8,648 bases of DNA from Planctomycetaceae bacterium (GTDB taxonomy: Bacteria; Planctomycetota; Planctomycetia; Pirellulales; Pirellulaceae): positions 1 to 8,648 of the forward strand of contig JAKEHX010000663.1 in the NCBI GenBank assembly GCA_022614795.1, given 5' to 3'. The position numbers and the translations under genes are program-made. Position 1 is the stretch's first letter, and each line of letters starts with the position of its first letter. This document shows positions 5,971 to 8,648 of this stretch, piece by piece. The notes under the pieces were generated by a model. The model searched no databases. It saw only the letters and a program-made list of their open reading frames with translations, and was not told the origin of the DNA.

Positions 5971-6070
5971 TCCGTCGCGCTCCGTAAGACAGATTTCCAT
6001 TCCGTCCGTATTCGTAAGACGGATTTCCAAACCGTCCGCATTCGTGGGACGGATTACAAATCCGTCCTAC
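5954..6070. repeat. Four-unit array of 23-bp palindromes with exact 30-bp period, between convergent genes
   Basis: Units lie at 5954-5976, 5984-6006, 6014-6036 and 6044-6066, separated by 7-nt spacers (GCGCTCC, CGTATTC, CGCATTC). Each unit begins GTRRGAC or GTAAGAC and contains arms of the form GACGGATT-3 nt-AATCCGTC. The pairing is perfect in units 1 and 4 and imperfect in units 2 and 3. The first 23 bp (5954-5976) are the exact reverse complement of 6048-6070. The SDR stop (5968-5970) lies inside unit 1 and the aspartokinase stop (6067-6069) at the edge of unit 4. Likely a REP-like dispersed palindrome that acts as a bidirectional 3'-end or RNA-stability element. It is not a classical terminator, because no T-run follows the stems. 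Confidence 0.85.
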
Positions 6071-7863
6071 CGCATCACATCCGCAAACGCCGTTTGCAAT
6101 TGCTTCAGTCCCTTCTCGCCCGACAGCCCTTCCACGACCACATTCACCCGCACCTCGCTGGTATTGATCATTTCCAGGTTGATCCCCGCCTCGGCCAGGG
6201 CCTTGAACATGCGGATCGCCACGCCGGTGTGCGTCCGTAGACCGACGCCGCTGACCGAGAGCTTGGCGATGATCGGGCTGGAGCTGACCCCTTTGCAACC
6301 CAGATTCTGGGCGATTCGCCGAGCCGCATCGACGCTCTTAGAAAGCTGATTCTGCGGCACCGTGAAGCTCAGCGTCGCCGAGCCGCCGATAGACGGATGG
6401 CCCCCCGCTGCCGGATGACTCTGCACGATCATATCGACGAACACGCCCGCCGCCGCCACGTCCTCGAACACCTTGGCCGCGATGCCCGGCTTGTCGGGCA
6501 CTCCGCTGATCGTCACGCGGGCCTGCGTGTTGTCGAGCGAGATCTCGTCGATCGTCAGGTCCTCCATGTTCATGCTCTGGAGCCGCGACACGATTTCGGC
6601 CGCGTCGCCGGCCGCCGCATGCGGCGTCAAGGGACGGATGGGCGAGTGCGGCTCTTCGTCGAGCGAGAACGCATGATGGACGATCCGCAGCGCCTCGGCG
6701 GCCCGGTCGCGGCTCACGAGCACCGAGATTTTGATCTCGCTGGTCGTGATCATCTGGATGTTGATCCCCGCGTCGGCCAGCGCGCGGAACATCTTCTGGG
6801 CGACGCCCGTTTGCCTGGCCATTCCTAATCCCACCACCGAGACCTTCGCCACCTGGTCGTCGCTGGCGATCGCTTCGGCCCCAACGATCAGGTCCGCGTC
6901 GCGCACCGCGTCCAGAGCCGCGGCCAGCTCGTTCTGCGGCACGGTGAACGAGATGTCGGCTTTGCCCGACTCCCCCACGTTCTGCACGATCATATCGACC
7001 GAGATGTTCTTGGCCGCGATCCGCGCGAAAATCTCCAGGCTCGTGCCGGGCTTGTCGGGCACGCCCTGCACGGTGATCAGGGCCTCGTCCTTCGTGATCG
7101 CCGCCCCACTCACCGGCAAGTCCGGCCGCTCCGGCTCCGCGACGATCATCGTCCCCGGCTGGTCGGTGAAGCTGCTCCGCACGTGAATCGGCACATCGAA
7201 TTTCTTGCCGAACTCGATGCTCCGGCTGTGCATCACGCCCGCCCCCAGGCTGGCCAGCTCCAGCATCTCGTCGTAGCCGATGCGGCCCACGCGTCGGGCC
7301 TCGGGCACAACTCGCGGATCGGTCGTATAGACGCCGTCCACGTCGGTGTAAATCTCGCAGGCATCGGCCCGCAGCACCGCGGCCAGGGCGACCGCCGTCG
7401 TATCGCTGCCGCCGCGGCCGAGCGTGGTAATGTTGAAATGGTCGTCGATCCCCTGAAAGCCGGCGGCGATGACGATGTTCCCTTCGTCGAGCAGCTTCCG
7501 TAGTCGGGCCGTCTCGATCGACCGGATGCGGGCCTTGCGGAACGTGCCGTCGGTCTTCACGCCGATCTGTGCCCCGGTGAGGCTCACCGCCTGGTGCCCT
7601 AGCGAATGAATGGCGATCGCCATCAGGGCCACGCTCACCTGCTCGCCGGTCGAGAGGAGCATGTCCATCTCGCGGGCCGGCGGCTTGTCGGTGATCTTTG
7701 CGGCCAAGTCCAAGAGGTCGTCAGTCGTGTCGCCCATGGCGCTGACCACCATGACGACCTGGTTCCCCTCTTGCTGGGCGCGAATCGCCCGCCTTGCCGC
7801 CCGCAGGATCTTCTCGGGATTTGCGACACTCGACCCGCCGAATTTTTGAACAATGAGGGGCAT
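6067..7863 (-). CDS. lysC: Aspartate kinase with four ACT domains
   Basis: 598 residues. Phosphorylates aspartate to aspartyl-4-phosphate, the first step towards lysine, threonine, methionine and diaminopimelate. Kinase domain about 1-245: KFGGSS (7-12), LSTGEQVS (70-77), LGRGGSDTTAVAL (148-160), IYTDVDGVYTTDPR (171-184) and MHSRSIEF (211-218). Two ACT pairs follow. The first has GVPDKPG (267-273) and MITTSEIKI (371-379); the second has GVPDKPG (454-460) and MINTSEVRV (565-573). They are separated by a linker of about 45 residues. Usual lysine-sensitive enzymes have one pair and about 400 residues. Tandem pairs are known in cyanobacterial aspartokinase, so this is a recognised variant. Feedback inhibition by lysine and/or threonine is expected. 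The start at 7863 directly precedes the kinase strand (MPLIVQKFGG). The longer frame to 8016 translates the heptamer repeat and is rejected. No Shine-Dalgarno is seen. Confidence 0.97.
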   Translation of the reverse strand: MPLIVQKFGGSSVANPEKILRAARRAIRAQQEGNQVVMVVSAMGDTTDDLLDLAAKITDKPPAREMDMLLSTGEQVSVALMAIAIHSLGHQAVSLTGAQIGVKTDGTFRKARIRSIETARLRKLLDEGNIVIAAGFQGIDDHFNITTLGRGGSDTTAVALAAVLRADACEIYTDVDGVYTTDPRVVPEARRVGRIGYDEMLELASLGAGVMHSRSIEFGKKFDVPIHVRSSFTDQPGTMIVAEPERPDLPVSGAAITKDEALITVQGVPDKPGTSLEIFARIAAKNISVDMIVQNVGESGKADISFTVPQNELAAALDAVRDADLIVGAEAIASDDQVAKVSVVGLGMARQTGVAQKMFRALADAGINIQMITTSEIKISVLVSRDRAAEALRIVHHAFSLDEEPHSPIRPLTPHAAAGDAAEIVSRLQSMNMEDLTIDEISLDNTQARVTISGVPDKPGIAAKVFEDVAAAGVFVDMIVQSHPAAGGHPSIGGSATLSFTVPQNQLSKSVDAARRIAQNLGCKGVSSSPIIAKLSVSGVGLRTHTGVAIRMFKALAEAGINLEMINTSEVRVNVVVEGLSGEKGLKQLQTAFADVMR

Positions 7864-8057
7864 GGGAGGTAAGTTGAAGTCCGTTGTATCCCGGCGCCGT
7901 GCCTGCATGGATGGCGGCCGGCGAGCACTGCTACTTAGTACTTGGTACTTGGTACTTACTACTTGGTCCAGACCGGACGCTGGCGGCAACATTAGGCCTG
8001 GCGTATTGTCAATCACATTCTGAACCCCCTCGCCCCCAGCCCCCAGCGCTCAGCCCC
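7864..8057. other. Divergent intergenic region holding two heptamer repeats
   Basis: It lies between the start codons of the aspartokinase and the Tudor-like gene and must hold both promoters. Apart from the two heptanucleotide repeats listed separately I see no clear promoter, ribosome binding site or leader peptide. No lysine riboswitch was recognised upstream of the aspartokinase. Confidence 0.6.
7932..7966. repeat. Heptanucleotide tandem repeat, five units of TACTTGG type
   Basis: Five consecutive 7-nt units: TACTTAG, TACTTGG, TACTTGG, TACTTAC, TACTTGG. It lies about 70 nt upstream of the aspartokinase start. On the minus strand it reads as CCAAGTA repeats. Short tandem heptamers of this kind are known in cyanobacterial genomes and suggest slippage-prone non-coding DNA. 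Confidence 0.85.
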
Positions 8058-8058
8058 A
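8024..8058. repeat. C-rich heptanucleotide repeat, five degenerate units of AGCCCCC type
   Basis: Units in 7-nt register: ACCCCCT, CGCCCCC, AGCCCCC, AGCGCTC, AGCCCCA. The last unit ends on the A of the ATG at 8058. The strand bias (almost no G) places the repeat exactly where a ribosome binding site would be, so the following gene is probably translated without a Shine-Dalgarno. Confidence 0.55.
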
Positions 8059-8648
8059 TGTCCTCCGAATTTCCCTACCCCGGCGGCGTGCCCCAGCCCA
8101 GCAGCCAGGAATTCCCTGCCGACCCCTGGAATCCGCTCGTCGCCGCCCGCTGGTCGCAGGACCTGTGGCTGCATGCCGTCGCCGTCTCGGGCAACGACCG
8201 CCGCTGCGCCATCCTGCTCGCCGATGGCGCGACTCAGGAGGTCTCGCGGGCCAGCGTCGTGGCCGTGCCGATCCGCCCGGTTTTTCAAGTCGGGCACGAA
8301 GTCCTGGCACGCTGGCGCAATCCGTCGATGTTTCCAGGCACGATCACCGCCATCGGCCCGCTGGGGAACACCGTCGCCTGGCACGACGGCGACACGCCCA
8401 TCGCTGTGCCGCTCGGCTCGCTCACGTTCCTCGAGTGGTGCCAGACGACGGAGCCGGCCAGCGGCCCGCCCCCGGGCAGCGCCGCCAAAATGGAGCTCAA
8501 GCCGCCGATCATCCCGGTGCCGGAGATCGTGCCCGGCGCCTGGGCCGCCGTCCACGACCGCCGCGGCTACTGGATCGCCAGCGTCGAGGCCGAGGTCGAT
8601 GGGGGCTACAACGTCCGCTTCACCGACGGCTCGCGGGCCACAGTGCCC
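8058..8648 (+). CDS. Protein with repeated Tudor/SH3-like barrels, N-terminal 197 codons (continues past the window)
   Basis: The frame is open to the right edge and incomplete. I do not recognise a named family. Three segments of similar pattern are visible: about 27-72 (ARW, WLHAVAV, ILLADG), 78-125 (GHEVLARWRNPSMFPGTITAI, VAWHDG, VPLGSL) and 158-197 (GAWAAVHDRRGYWIASVEA, YNVRFTDGS, VP). The shared order is a charged or aromatic first strand, W/Y before a second strand, a third strand ending in D-G, then a short VP/VS strand. That is the layout of Tudor or Agenet-like SH3 barrels, which usually bind peptides or nucleic acids. A Pro/Ala/Gly-rich linker (131-157) joins the second and third. 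No signal peptide or membrane helix is seen, so it is probably cytoplasmic. The first 25 residues are Pro/Ser-rich. Coding is supported by a long open frame and by strong third-position GC; the fold assignment is inferred from pattern only. Confidence 0.72.
   Translation, partial: MSSEFPYPGGVPQPSSQEFPADPWNPLVAARWSQDLWLHAVAVSGNDRRCAILLADGATQEVSRASVVAVPIRPVFQVGHEVLARWRNPSMFPGTITAIGPLGNTVAWHDGDTPIAVPLGSLTFLEWCQTTEPASGPPPGSAAKMELKPPIIPVPEIVPGAWAAVHDRRGYWIASVEAEVDGGYNVRFTDGSRATVP

Noticed and set aside
5954..6066. CRISPR array (four regular repeats at 30-bp step)
   Set aside because: The gaps between repeats are only 7 nt and similar to one another, the repeats are themselves divergent palindromes, and there are no cas genes. 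This is a tandem palindrome array.
7864..8016. Longer N-terminus for the aspartokinase
   Set aside because: The 51 extra codons translate the heptamer repeat and other non-coding sequence. The kinase strand begins right after the Met at 7863.
8013..8555. Minus-strand open frame (180 codons) opposite the Tudor-like gene
   Set aside because: The plus-strand frame has ordered repeats and stays open to the edge. The minus-strand translation is low-complexity Gly/Arg/Asp-rich and overlaps the C-rich heptamer repeat.

Overview
The window looks like chromosomal DNA of a planctomycete, most likely of the Pirellulales type. Four things suggest this: high GC; several genes with no Shine-Dalgarno sequence; a Gfo/Idh/MocA oxidoreductase with an apparent Tat-type export signal; and short palindromic and heptameric repeats packed between genes. 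The assignment is inferred from gene content and style; no marker gene is present. Most genes are housekeeping or general envelope functions. I see no phage, transposase, CRISPR, tRNA or rRNA, and no convincing new multi-gene system.

Layout. The left edge carries the N-terminal 195 codons of an NAD kinase (minus strand, cut by the window). Divergent to it is a short plus-strand pair: a two-helix membrane protein with a PH-like tail, then an exported Gfo/Idh/MocA oxidoreductase 22 nt downstream. The gap to the next gene, which converges on this pair, is filled by a composite inverted-repeat element (2388-2603). The next two minus-strand genes form a likely operon of secreted trypsin-like/PDZ proteins. 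The upstream gene keeps the His-Asp-Ser triad. The downstream gene has lost the His, has Cys in place of the Ser, and appears to carry its PDZ domain inside the protease fold. This pair is the most interesting protein-level observation.

After a gene-free divergent region of about 350 bp comes a plus-strand atypical short-chain dehydrogenase/epimerase. It converges with a minus-strand aspartokinase that has four ACT domains. The two stop codons lie in or at the edge of a four-unit array of 23-bp palindromes with an exact 30-bp period, which forms the whole intergenic space. The aspartokinase is divergent from a plus-strand gene, cut by the right edge, that seems to encode repeated Tudor/SH3-like barrels. 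The divergent region between them holds two different heptanucleotide tandem repeats.

How the genes relate. NAD kinase makes NADP, and aspartokinase commits aspartate to lysine, threonine and methionine synthesis. The two proteases and the oxidoreductase probably act outside the cytoplasm. No common pathway is evident. Both convergent junctions are occupied by inverted-repeat elements, which may act in transcript ending or mRNA 3' protection.
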